This document shows, one piece after another, positions 26,826 through 36,463 of a stretch of 64,000 bases of DNA (the first letter of the stretch is position 1; every line of letters begins with the position of its first letter). Location of the stretch: positions 1 to 64,000 of the forward strand of contig PANN01000025.1 in NCBI GenBank assembly GCA_002707645.1, given 5' to 3'. The notes under the pieces are model-generated. The model was not told the DNA's origin. It searched no databases and worked only from the letters and a program-made list of their open reading frames with translations. Origin of the DNA: Fidelibacterota bacterium. Its GTDB lineage: Bacteria; Fidelibacterota; Marinisomatia; SCGC-AAA003-L08; D37C17. Made by a program: the position numbers and the translations under genes.

Positions 26826-27893
26826 TTAATCATTGCTAATTTTTTTGAATTCAGTTTCACTATCTAAATTTAGTCTTAAATCTTGTAAAATGCTCTTAGT
26901 TTTATTATTTATTTTAGATGGTATAATGATATTAATTCTAACATATTGGCTACCGGACCTATGTCTATTTAATTCATTTATACCTTTATTTTTTAATCTC
27001 AACAACTGACCATTATTTATTCCCTCTGGAACTTTCATTTTCACAAAACCACTTAATGTTGGAACTTTAATTTCGGTTCCTAAAACGGCATCTACATAAT
27101 TAATCAAACAATCAATATAAATATCATTGTTCGAACGTGAAAATAATTCATGATTCTTTTCTTTAAAGTATACTATTAAATTTCCATTTTGACTTCCTAC
27201 TATACTTTTATCACCTTCGCCATCCAAAGTCATAAAATTACCTTCTCCAACACCAATAGGAACATTAATTTTAATCTCAGCAGTTTTTTGTATTCTTCCA
27301 CCTCTATAACCCATACCAGAACAAGATGAACAAGGTTGGACATTAACAACTTGGCCTAAAAAAGACTTTTGTACAAATCTAACTTCTCCACTTCCGCTAC
27401 ATTCAGAGCATTTGATAGCTTCCTCATTTGATTTTTCCCATCTTTTAATTTTAATAGTTTTGGTTGTACCTTTAAATATTTCTTCAAGTGAAAGATTAAT
27501 TGTGATCTTCAAATCATTACCTCTAGAGGAATTATTTTGCCTAGAACTCCTTCCACCAAAAATATCTCCTCCACCAAAAATATCACTAAAAGAACCGCCG
27601 CCACCAAAAACACTATTAAAAATATCTTCCACATTAATTCCACCAGAAAAACCTTGGCCTTGAGAACCAAATTGTTGATATTGCTGATGTCCCATTTGAT
27701 CATATCTATTTTTTTTATCTTGATCACTTAAAACTGAGTAAGCTTCTGCAGATTCCTTGAACTTTTCTTCTGATGCTTTATCACCTGGATTCTTATCTGG
27801 ATGATATTTCATTGCTACTTTTCTATATGCTTTCTTTATTTCGTTAGCATTTGCATTTTTATCTACATTTAATATATCATAATAATCTCTCAT
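26826..27893 (-). CDS. dnaJ: chaperone DnaJ
   Basis: J domain with HPD (YRKVAMKYHPDKNPGDK); G/F-rich region; a single pair of CxxCxGxG-type zinc motifs (CSECSGSGE, CSSCSGMGY), fewer than the four of canonical DnaJ. Confidence 0.92.
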   Translation of the reverse strand: MRDYYDILNVDKNANANEIKKAYRKVAMKYHPDKNPGDKASEEKFKESAEAYSVLSDQDKKNRYDQMGHQQYQQFGSQGQGFSGGINVEDIFNSVFGGGGSFSDIFGGGDIFGGRSSRQNNSSRGNDLKITINLSLEEIFKGTTKTIKIKRWEKSNEEAIKCSECSGSGEVRFVQKSFLGQVVNVQPCSSCSGMGYRGGRIQKTAEIKINVPIGVGEGNFMTLDGEGDKSIVGSQNGNLIVYFKEKNHELFSRSNNDIYIDCLINYVDAVLGTEIKVPTLSGFVKMKVPEGINNGQLLRLKNKGINELNRHRSGSQYVRINIIIPSKINNKTKSILQDLRLNLDSETEFKKISND

Positions 27894-27896
27894 AAA

Positions 27897-28409
27897 TTAC
27901 TCACTCACCACTACCTTAGCATGTCTTAAAACTTTGTCTTTGTACATATATCCTTTTTCGTATTCTTCAATTACTAAGTTCGAATCTTTTTTTGACTTTT
28001 TCATCATTATTGCTTCATGAAATTCTGGATTAAAATTTTCATTCATAGAATCATAAGTTGCTATCTCTTTTGACTCTAGTAAATTTGTAATTTTAGATTT
28101 AATCATACTAAAACCATCAAAAATAGATTTATTTTTTTTTACATCTTTTAAATTTAAGGTTCTATCAATATCGTCTAAAATAGGGAGAATAGACTTAAAA
28201 AAATCAAAGCCTTCATATTTAATTAATTTTTCAATTTCATTAACTTTTCTTTTTTTAAAATTATCAAACTCAGCTAGAAGCCTAATATGCTTGTCCTCGC
28301 TCGATTTTACTTTAATTTTTAATTCATTAATATTCTGCTTCGTTTTAGAACTTTTAGAAATATTTTTTTTCTTAGGTGTTTTTTTAATTTTATCTGATGT
28401 CTTAGGCAT
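27897..28409 (-). CDS. grpE: nucleotide exchange factor GrpE
   Basis: LLAEFDNFKKRKVNEIE...ILPILDDIDRTL...FNPEFHEAIMM...VLRHAKVVVSE. Confidence 0.94.
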   Translation of the reverse strand: MPKTSDKIKKTPKKKNISKSSKTKQNINELKIKVKSSEDKHIRLLAEFDNFKKRKVNEIEKLIKYEGFDFFKSILPILDDIDRTLNLKDVKKNKSIFDGFSMIKSKITNLLESKEIATYDSMNENFNPEFHEAIMMKKSKKDSNLVIEEYEKGYMYKDKVLRHAKVVVSE

Positions 28410-28419
28410 ATTTTTCCAA

Positions 28420-29295
28420 TTATTTTTTATAAATTTTATTAATTGATCTTGTACTGCTAATCAAACCAAGGAAACTTCCAAAAAATAAATTAAATGTAAC
28501 TATGAAGTTATAATTAGCTGAGTTAAACTCATAGTATGGAAGTATAATATAAAGAGAAATATTATCTACAAGGAAAAGCATGATCAATGAAATAATAGAA
28601 CCAAATAAACCAACCAAAATTCCATTAATAATATACGGTGCTTTAATAAATAAATCATTTGCACCTAATAACTTTAAAACTTTAATCTCATCTTTTTTTG
28701 AATGAACTACTAGTAATATAGTATTAGAAACAAAGAAATATGAAACTACTATTATAAACAGGCCAATTAAAAAAGAAAAACTTAGAAGATTTCTAATAGA
28801 ACGATCAAATTTTACAATTGACTCTTGAGGAAAAATTGCATCTTCGACACCAGCTATATATTTAATCTCTTTAGTAATTTTTGACATAGAATCATAGGAT
28901 CTATAATCACTAGATATTCCAAATATACCTCCCATTGGCAAAGGATTTTGTCCAATAATTTTAGTGACTTCTTCATTAAATTCATCTTTGAAAATATTAG
29001 CAGCTGCATCTTTATCAATAAAAACGCCATCTTCTATACCATCAATAAATAAAATTGCATTAAAAATATTTAGTGATGCTTCTTGGCTTAAATCATCATC
29101 AAAAAAAACTTCTATTTTATATTCATTTTTAAAATCAGATGTAAAAGATTCTAAGTTTATATAAAGATAGTATGAAACTGAAAGCACAAGTAAGCTAATA
29201 CCAATTGTTATAGCTGATATGATAGATGGAATTAACGAACGATATATTGTTTTAAATCCTTCTTGTATCAAATAAATAACTTTGTTTATAAACAT
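28420..29295 (-). CDS. ftsX: cell division protein FtsX-like permease
   Basis: Four-TM layout; YKIEVFFDDDLSQEASLNIF; HSKKDEIKVLKLLGANDLFIKAPYIINGILVGLFGS. Confidence 0.92.
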   Translation of the reverse strand: MFINKVIYLIQEGFKTIYRSLIPSIISAITIGISLLVLSVSYYLYINLESFTSDFKNEYKIEVFFDDDLSQEASLNIFNAILFIDGIEDGVFIDKDAAANIFKDEFNEEVTKIIGQNPLPMGGIFGISSDYRSYDSMSKITKEIKYIAGVEDAIFPQESIVKFDRSIRNLLSFSFLIGLFIIVVSYFFVSNTILLVVHSKKDEIKVLKLLGANDLFIKAPYIINGILVGLFGSIISLIMLFLVDNISLYIILPYYEFNSANYNFIVTFNLFFGSFLGLISSTRSINKIYKK

Positions 29296-29945
29296 CAGAC
29301 CATTCTACCTTTACTTAATTCAATAAATTTTTTATTTCTAGGTTTTATTAATGGGAAATTATGGGTGGACATTAAGACAGCTGATCCATTATCTGTAAAA
29401 ACTTCCAAAAGATCTAATATTTCGTCAGAAATATTAGGATCTAAATTACCAGTAGGTTCATCAGCTAAAATTATTTTAGGATTATTTACTAAAGCTCTTG
29501 CAATAGCGATACGCTGCTGCTCTCCTCCACTTAATTCAAGAGGATATGATAGCTCATAATTTGACATGTTAACTTTATTTAATGATTCTCTGACCATATG
29601 TTTAATGTTTTTATTTGAAACTCCTAATATTCTAAGGGGTAAAGCCACATTATCGTACACACTTCGATTATTTAATAATTTAAAATCTTGAAAAATCATT
29701 CCAATTTGATTTCTAGTATTTGATATTGATAAATTACTACTAGAATTAGAGATTTCTTTATTATTAAGGAATATTTTCCCAGAATCAATATGTATATCTT
29801 TATATATTGTTTTTAATATAGTCGATTTACCTGCTCCGGTTGGACCCATTATAAAAACTAATTCTCCTGGATTAACCTCAAATGAAATATTAAAAATACC
29901 TATATTTTTTTTATACGTAGCTGTTACATTATCAAATCTAATCAT
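29295..29945 (-). CDS. ftsE: cell division ATP-binding protein FtsE
   Basis: GPTGAGKSTILK Walker A; LSGGEQQRIAIARAL; ILADEPTGNLD. Confidence 0.95.
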   Translation of the reverse strand: MIRFDNVTATYKKNIGIFNISFEVNPGELVFIMGPTGAGKSTILKTIYKDIHIDSGKIFLNNKEISNSSSNLSISNTRNQIGMIFQDFKLLNNRSVYDNVALPLRILGVSNKNIKHMVRESLNKVNMSNYELSYPLELSGGEQQRIAIARALVNNPKIILADEPTGNLDPNISDEILDLLEVFTDNGSAVLMSTHNFPLIKPRNKKFIELSKGRMV

Positions 29946-29956
29946 AAAATATTTAC

Positions 29957-30901
29957 CTAGTTACTGATATAAAAATTTAAATATATAAAAACAAAATATA
30001 TACTAATAAATAATAAACTAAATTTTTTACTAATTTTTTTAAACAATAATAATGATATAACAACAAAGAATGTTAAAAGAATCATATAATTATTATAAAT
30101 AATTAAATAGCCATAATTGAAATATATATCCTTAATTATACTAGATAATCCAATTGCAAAAACAATATTAGCAATATTTGATCCGATAATATTTCCGATA
30201 GAAATATCAATTTGTTTTTTTAATATGGAATTTATTGATACAATTATCTCTGGAACACTGGTCCCAAGCGCAACAACTGTCATACCAATAATCATATCAC
30301 TGACTCCTAATTTTAAAGAAATTCCTATAGCACCGTCTATAAACAAATTAGAACCATAATAAATTAATACTGAGCTAAAAATGACTTTTAATACCGCATA
30401 ATCTGAATGATTATTATTATCAAATTCAAAATTATCATTGTTAAAGTAAATTATTGAAACTACTATATAAACTACAAATAAAGAAATTAAAATTAATCCA
30501 GAATAAACTGAAATATGAGCATTAAGAAGTATAAAATAAAATAAGGTTGTTATAAATAACAAAAATAATAAATGAAATTTGATATTTTTATCTTTATTTA
30601 TATTTATTGCTCTAAACAAAAGCAAAACACCAATAACCAAACTTATATTTGCAATATTCGAGCCTACAATATTCCCTATTACTATGTTAGAATTACCATT
30701 AATATTTGCAATTATACTTACAACTATCTCTGGTAGGCTAGTTCCTAAAGCAACAATAGTACTTCCAATAAATATTTTTGATAGGTTAAATTTAGTTGCA
30801 ATAGCAATAGCATTGTCAATTAGAAATTCAGAGCCAATATATAAAAAGATTGCTCCTAAAAGAAATATTATATATGGATTTAAAAAGATAAAATCAAACA
30901 T
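29957..30901 (-). CDS. calcium/sodium antiporter (CaCA family)
   Basis: Two inverted repeats: STIVALGTSLPEIVVSI...NIVGSNIANISLVIG and MTVVALGTSVPEIIVSI...NIIGSNIANIVFAIG. Confidence 0.93.
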   Translation of the reverse strand: MFDFIFLNPYIIFLLGAIFLYIGSEFLIDNAIAIATKFNLSKIFIGSTIVALGTSLPEIVVSIIANINGNSNIVIGNIVGSNIANISLVIGVLLLFRAININKDKNIKFHLLFLLFITTLFYFILLNAHISVYSGLILISLFVVYIVVSIIYFNNDNFEFDNNNHSDYAVLKVIFSSVLIYYGSNLFIDGAIGISLKLGVSDMIIGMTVVALGTSVPEIIVSINSILKKQIDISIGNIIGSNIANIVFAIGLSSIIKDIYFNYGYLIIYNNYMILLTFFVVISLLLFKKISKKFSLLFISIYFVFIYLNFYISN

Positions 30902-31468
30902 AAATTTTCTTTTCTTTTATATAGTTAATAACTTTTTTATCAAGCATAGGCTCAATATTAGCAAACGATTTATTTAATATATTTCCTCTAATCATATTAG
31001 AGGATATATTAACATTAAAATTCTCAACAAATTTAAGATTGTATTTCAAACTTTTACTCAATTCTATATTTTTTAAAACAGATCTATTAAAACATAAAAT
31101 TTTCACTTTTGATAGTATATAATTAATATTTTTCCAATTTTTTAAATTTAATAACTGATCATTACCTAATATCATTGTTATATCTGATGATTTATATTTT
31201 TTTTCAAATAATCAATTGTTAAATACGTATAATTATTAATTGATGATTTTAATTCAAATTCACAAATATTAATTTTATTATGAGCAAATAAAATACTTAG
31301 CATTTTTTTTCTTTGTTTTGCAGATGCAATTGGATGATTTTTTTTGTGAGGTGATTTTTTATTTGGTACTATAATTAGCTTATCACATTTTTCTAAACAG
31401 TAATTAACTATTGTTTCATGACCGTTGTGTGGAGGATCAAATGTACCGCCAAAAAAAAATATTTTCAT
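30894..31468 (-). pseudogene. nadD: nicotinate-nucleotide adenylyltransferase split by a 1-nt frame break at a poly-A8 run (~31197-31204)
   Basis: N-part MKIFFFGGTFDPPHNGHETIV...SSINNYTYLTIDYLKK; C-part in another frame (K)YKSSDITMILGNDQLLNLKNWKNI; adding one A restores TIDYLKKKYKSSDITMILGND. Confidence 0.85.
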
Positions 31469-32238
31469 TTCAAATAAGAAAGATAATAAGATTCATTTTC
31501 ATTTAATTTCAAAGATTTGACTAGACTTGAAATTTCTTCGAAATTTGAATAATCAAGAAAATTATCTTTATGTTTGTCTAAGTAAATTTTTGCTTTATCG
31601 ATATCCTCTATGCAATATATCAATGAAATATTTGCTAAAGCACTATTAACAAATTCAGTATCATAATAGTCATTAACTATATTCTCATAGTAAATAATGG
31701 CTGCATCTAATTCTTCCAATTTTATATATAATTTAGCTGTATAAAAAATTTTTTTTGCTAGCTTTGTTCTCAAGTCTAATATCATTATTTCAATATCTTC
31801 GATGTAGTCTCTCATGGTCTCTTTTTCAATAAAATATTGCAATTTTTCTATTGCAATATATGTATCTGATTGATCTTTATTGTATTCCAATGAAATATTA
31901 AAATAACACTTACATAACATGAATTGAGATTTTTTTACTAATTCTTCAATAGTATCATTTCTTGTTAAGTATTTATTATATTCAATAATAGACTGGCTGA
32001 AATCATTTAAGTGAAAATAACACTCGCCAATGTAAAACTGAGCAAGAGCAGAATATTCTGATAGAGGATCATTAAACATAATATAATTCAATTCATCAAT
32101 TGCTCTTGAATATTTTTCATCTTTAATGAGATTTTTTACATAATCTATTTTATTACTAGATGGTTCTGTAGATACAATATATGTTCCACAGCTAGTAAAT
32201 AAAAAAAGGAATGATATTAGATATAGTTTTACTACCAT
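31465..32238 (-). CDS. BamD/YfiO-like outer membrane assembly lipoprotein
   Basis: Lipobox LFLFTSCG; TPR-like YSRAIDELNYIMFNDPLSEYSALAQFYIGECYFHLNDFSQSIIEYNKYL. Confidence 0.78.
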   Translation of the reverse strand: MVVKLYLISFLFLFTSCGTYIVSTEPSSNKIDYVKNLIKDEKYSRAIDELNYIMFNDPLSEYSALAQFYIGECYFHLNDFSQSIIEYNKYLTRNDTIEELVKKSQFMLCKCYFNISLEYNKDQSDTYIAIEKLQYFIEKETMRDYIEDIEIMILDLRTKLAKKIFYTAKLYIKLEELDAAIIYYENIVNDYYDTEFVNSALANISLIYCIEDIDKAKIYLDKHKDNFLDYSNFEEISSLVKSLKLNENESYYLSYLK

Positions 32239-33173
32239 TGTAATGAAAACTCTATCCCATTTAATTTCATATTATTATCGTAAAGAGGTTGTGTCATATA
32301 ATTTATACTTGATTTATTGCTAGCTAAATTTACAATAAATGCATCAAGCATACTAACAGCATGATTAATAAAAATAAATGTTAATGCATTTTCAGCAATA
32401 TCATAATTTTTATTTGCTTTATCTCTAAGCTCATATTGGTAATATATTTTATTATCAGTATATGCATTTTCAGTATTATTTGTTAGTAATACGTAACTAC
32501 AACTTCCATATTGAGCTATAGTATCTTCGCTACATTCTCCATCTTGAGTATCATCCCAACCTGCAAAAAACAAATCATACTTACCTATCCCTTCATAAAA
32601 ATCATGATTTTTAACTACTTCAGCATCTTCAAAATAATTATTATCACATTCTTGATTATTAATAAAAGCATCATTACATTCTGTTTTATACGTATTTTCA
32701 AACCAACCATTACCATTTGAACTATTTGTTCTCCTTAAATAACCATCTAAATAAAACTCTATATGATGTGAATCATCCCATGGGTAAAAAAAATCGTTAT
32801 TTGGGCCAAGCATCACTGAATTCACTGGATTACTTTCATCAGCATAAATATTAAGATCACTAATCCATCTATTAAAACTCCAATGATTATTTGCAAAATT
32901 TTTATATTGAACAACAAATTCATCGCCTTTATCTAAATACTTTGAACGTTTTGTTAGATTTATTAATTCAAAAGCTAAATAAGCAATACCTCTCTTATAA
33001 TTTTTATTATAAATTTGTCCAGCACCTGGCAAAATTGCAGATAAAGCAAGAGCTATGAATGCATTATTATTAGCTTTATTTTCTATTACATCTAAATTAT
33101 TTTTGTTTACTAAATGATTAGTTGATTGGGACTGAAGTAGTGTAATAAAAAATAAAAGTATAAAAATCTTCAA
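32232..33173 (-). CDS. DUF5683-like membrane protein
   Basis: ALALSAILPGAGQIYNKNYKRGIAYLAFE; VSMLDAFIVN. Confidence 0.65.
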   Translation of the reverse strand: MKIFILLFFITLLQSQSTNHLVNKNNLDVIENKANNNAFIALALSAILPGAGQIYNKNYKRGIAYLAFELINLTKRSKYLDKGDEFVVQYKNFANNHWSFNRWISDLNIYADESNPVNSVMLGPNNDFFYPWDDSHHIEFYLDGYLRRTNSSNGNGWFENTYKTECNDAFINNQECDNNYFEDAEVVKNHDFYEGIGKYDLFFAGWDDTQDGECSEDTIAQYGSCSYVLLTNNTENAYTDNKIYYQYELRDKANKNYDIAENALTFIFINHAVSMLDAFIVNLASNKSSINYMTQPLYDNNMKLNGIEFSLQW

Positions 33174-33181
33174 AATAATCC

Positions 33182-36100
33182 TTAATTAAAATCAAATAAA
33201 ATTTTCAAATACTGTTTTCCTTTATTATCCCAGGGGTCTGATAAAGGAATATGATATTCATAAGTTAAAGCAGTTGGATAGGAGTAAAAAGAATAACCCA
33301 ATAACTTAACTTCTAAACCAATTGAATATTTATATGCATTATATCTTTCCCTTAAATCTAAAATATTTTTTTCCTTTTGAGTGAAATTATTATCGTCATA
33401 TTCTGAATATATATCAGGGTATAAATAAGGTTCTATATCATAAGGTATGAGACCTGCATTATCTAACCCATCAATAGATGGAGACAAATCAAGGAATTCC
33501 TGTATACTACCATAATTACTGCCTTTGTATTCAACCTCTAAATTTTGAAAAATGTTAAGGATATCATTCGGCATTTCATTCAAGCTGTAACCAACATTTG
33601 TTACCATAACTTTGCCTTTGTAAGATTTTCCAAGTTGAGTTTTAAGACCCAATGCTAAGCTATTTAAATACATATGGCCAACTTTAATAGACTTTTGATC
33701 AAAGATTGGTAGATTCAGGGTATTAGATATTATAATTTGTCTAGGGCCTTGCAAAGTAGGTTCATAAAAAGTATATCCTTGCAAACCAATTAGGCCACCC
33801 CCAAAAAAATATAAAAAATCATCTACTTTATAATTTGATAAATGGAAATATTTAAAATTATTAGTAATAGTAATATTAAACTTTGGGTTCAAAATCCAGT
33901 GATTAGATAAATCTATTTTATATCTAAAAGTGTTATGTGAATCAAGAGACTCAATAAAACCACCATAATCTTGATTTACCTTAAATTCTTCAAAAATTGA
34001 ATTAGATTCATATGAAATAGATGTATTTATCTTAAAACCACTTTTAGGTACCATATTATATAAATAATGAGGCTTTCTTCCTTCATAATCATATTCAAAT
34101 GTTATAATATGTCCTCTATAATAATCATAAGCACCTTTTCCATAAATCGTATTTATATTTAGACCATTAAAATTATATTCCTGAATTTGAACAGCATTAT
34201 AAAATTGCCTGTATTTAGAATAGGTGTATTTTAACCAAAATTTATGATTTTTTATTATGAATCGATTACCTATATCTGCTGAAAATAACTGGTATTTATA
34301 GTCTACATCCCAATTAATACTTGGAATAACTTCACCATTTGCATTTATATACGCATGATTTCTGGATTTATTTCTGGTAATCCAATAGAAATTAAAAAAA
34401 TAAGTGCTTTTATATTGGTTATTTTCAAATAATAAAAATAAATCTATATCTCTATTTGTATTAAAACTGAGTCCACTTAAAATTGAACTTTTATTTAAAA
34501 AATCATTATCAAATAAATAAAGACCAGGTTTAAAAGTATTATAATCATATGTTAATCTTGGCATAAAAAATGGACCAGAGGTTTCTGATTTATACGATTT
34601 ATAATTAAAATCTTTATCATCTAATAATCTTGATGATACAGAGATTTTACTTGATTTAGGCTTAGTATAAAAATTATTACTCTCCTGGAAAGTAATAAAA
34701 TCAGATCTTTCACTACTAAAGTTAGCATATCCAACTTTATCATTATACTTAGCAATATTGTTTAAAATAGCTATTTGATAAGCACCATTTTCATATAGAC
34801 TAAAAACAATTTTATCATCATTGGATATATCAGGCATAAATGCTCCACCTTTAACATTTGTCAAATAGCTAGTTTCATTTCTATCTCCATCTTTTAAAAT
34901 AAGATTAAAAATACCATATTTATCATCCGAATAAATAAATTTATTGTTTGAAAAAACAGGGTCTCTATTATCCCAATCATTATTAATAAAATCGACTATT
35001 TCTTCTGTTTTTTTATTTAACGAATATAACTTTCTACTATGATTAATGACTGCATCAAAAATTATTAGAGTATCATTACTTGATAATGAAAAAATTTGGG
35101 TCCCATCGTCAAAATCAGTTATTTGTTTATAATTAGCTGAATCTACTTGGCCTTCAAAAATATTAGATGTTCCATCATATGTATTAACTGCGTATATCTT
35201 ATTACTTATCTCATCAAAATGAGGCGAATATAATCTCAGACCGTTTGTTAAACGATTTTGTTTTTTTTCAATCAAATTATAACTGTATAAATCAAAGAAT
35301 TTTGATCCATTTTCATCGGGCTCACTAATTTTTGAATAAATAATCAAAGAATCATTTATCCATGTTGGACAAGTTTTAACACCACCTGCAATTTTGCTTG
35401 ATAATGAATCTTTTAAACTATATATATATAAATCAGTTTGACTAAAGTAATCATTTGCTTTATTAGATAGATAAGCAATCTGAGAACCATCCACTGAAAA
35501 AACTGGATGGATATTTGTTGTTCCACTATTTTCAATTATATAATAATTTTCTTTGTCTATTACTTCTTTTAACTGCTTGCTATATATTTCAATAAGATCT
35601 TGTTTCCAATTTTTATAAATATTATAACCCGTTATACCTATAGCATTTTCTAGAGCTTGATTAATGGAGAATATAAATGGTTTAGACAGTTCGTTTGATA
35701 TATCTTTTAATGATTTTTCACCGTAATGCTTAACTAAATACTTTGTTAAAGAAAATCCTTGATTATAGATTGATTCATTTCCAATACCCTTTTTCCCAAA
35801 AGTATTCATTTCATCAAATGACAATAAGTTATTATTTATTACCCTATCCCTTAGTATCATATCTCTAATTGAATCCCAGTAATCATAATTTGCTCCATCA
35901 TACATATATTGAGCAGTACCTTCAGCAAACCACGGTGTAACTGAAGTTGCTGGAATAGGATAACTTGCTATTTTATTAGGATATCCATATAAAACATCTT
36001 CTCTTTTTTCATCTTCATATGCTAAGATTTGTATGTAAGAACCAGGGAAATTTCTTGAAAATTTCATTGAAGCACCAAGCTGAACTATATGAGTATATTC

Positions 36101-36463
36101 ATGCGTAATTACATCTTGCAACCACCTATGTGAGCCCCTTAAATCATAATCCAAAGGTTTTGCCCATATAATAATTTTATTATCATAGAAATATGCTGAA
36201 CCATTTGAATAATCATCGACATCTTTGATGATTATATATGTTTTTTCATCAGGATAAAAATCATACAATGTTGTTACCTTTTGATAAATCTCCTCAACAA
36301 TAATTTCTGTCTCTGCAGCACTTCTCTTTGTCTCATCATGGAAACAAATAATGAAATGTTCTGTTTCAATTTCTTTCCAATCTAATTCAGAATGATTATA
36401 CCAATCTAGTTGAGGAAATAAATAAAATGAAAATAAAATTAAAGAAAAAAAATATTTTTTCAT
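33182..36463 (-). CDS. TolB-like beta-propeller protein with N-terminal peptidase MA-like (HExxH) domain and C-terminal barrel
   Basis: VITHEYTHIVQLG zinc motif; TPWFAEGTAQYMYDG; VFSVDGSQIAYLSNKANDYFSQTDLYIY propeller blades; C-terminus ...ILFDFN. Confidence 0.85.
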   Translation of the reverse strand: MKKYFFSLILFSFYLFPQLDWYNHSELDWKEIETEHFIICFHDETKRSAAETEIIVEEIYQKVTTLYDFYPDEKTYIIIKDVDDYSNGSAYFYDNKIIIWAKPLDYDLRGSHRWLQDVITHEYTHIVQLGASMKFSRNFPGSYIQILAYEDEKREDVLYGYPNKIASYPIPATSVTPWFAEGTAQYMYDGANYDYWDSIRDMILRDRVINNNLLSFDEMNTFGKKGIGNESIYNQGFSLTKYLVKHYGEKSLKDISNELSKPFIFSINQALENAIGITGYNIYKNWKQDLIEIYSKQLKEVIDKENYYIIENSGTTNIHPVFSVDGSQIAYLSNKANDYFSQTDLYIYSLKDSLSSKIAGGVKTCPTWINDSLIIYSKISEPDENGSKFFDLYSYNLIEKKQNRLTNGLRLYSPHFDEISNKIYAVNTYDGTSNIFEGQVDSANYKQITDFDDGTQIFSLSSNDTLIIFDAVINHSRKLYSLNKKTEEIVDFINNDWDNRDPVFSNNKFIYSDDKYGIFNLILKDGDRNETSYLTNVKGGAFMPDISNDDKIVFSLYENGAYQIAILNNIAKYNDKVGYANFSSERSDFITFQESNNFYTKPKSSKISVSSRLLDDKDFNYKSYKSETSGPFFMPRLTYDYNTFKPGLYLFDNDFLNKSSILSGLSFNTNRDIDLFLLFENNQYKSTYFFNFYWITRNKSRNHAYINANGEVIPSINWDVDYKYQLFSADIGNRFIIKNHKFWLKYTYSKYRQFYNAVQIQEYNFNGLNINTIYGKGAYDYYRGHIITFEYDYEGRKPHYLYNMVPKSGFKINTSISYESNSIFEEFKVNQDYGGFIESLDSHNTFRYKIDLSNHWILNPKFNITITNNFKYFHLSNYKVDDFLYFFGGGLIGLQGYTFYEPTLQGPRQIIISNTLNLPIFDQKSIKVGHMYLNSLALGLKTQLGKSYKGKVMVTNVGYSLNEMPNDILNIFQNLEVEYKGSNYGSIQEFLDLSPSIDGLDNAGLIPYDIEPYLYPDIYSEYDDNNFTQKEKNILDLRERYNAYKYSIGLEVKLLGYSFYSYPTALTYEYHIPLSDPWDNKGKQYLKILFDFN

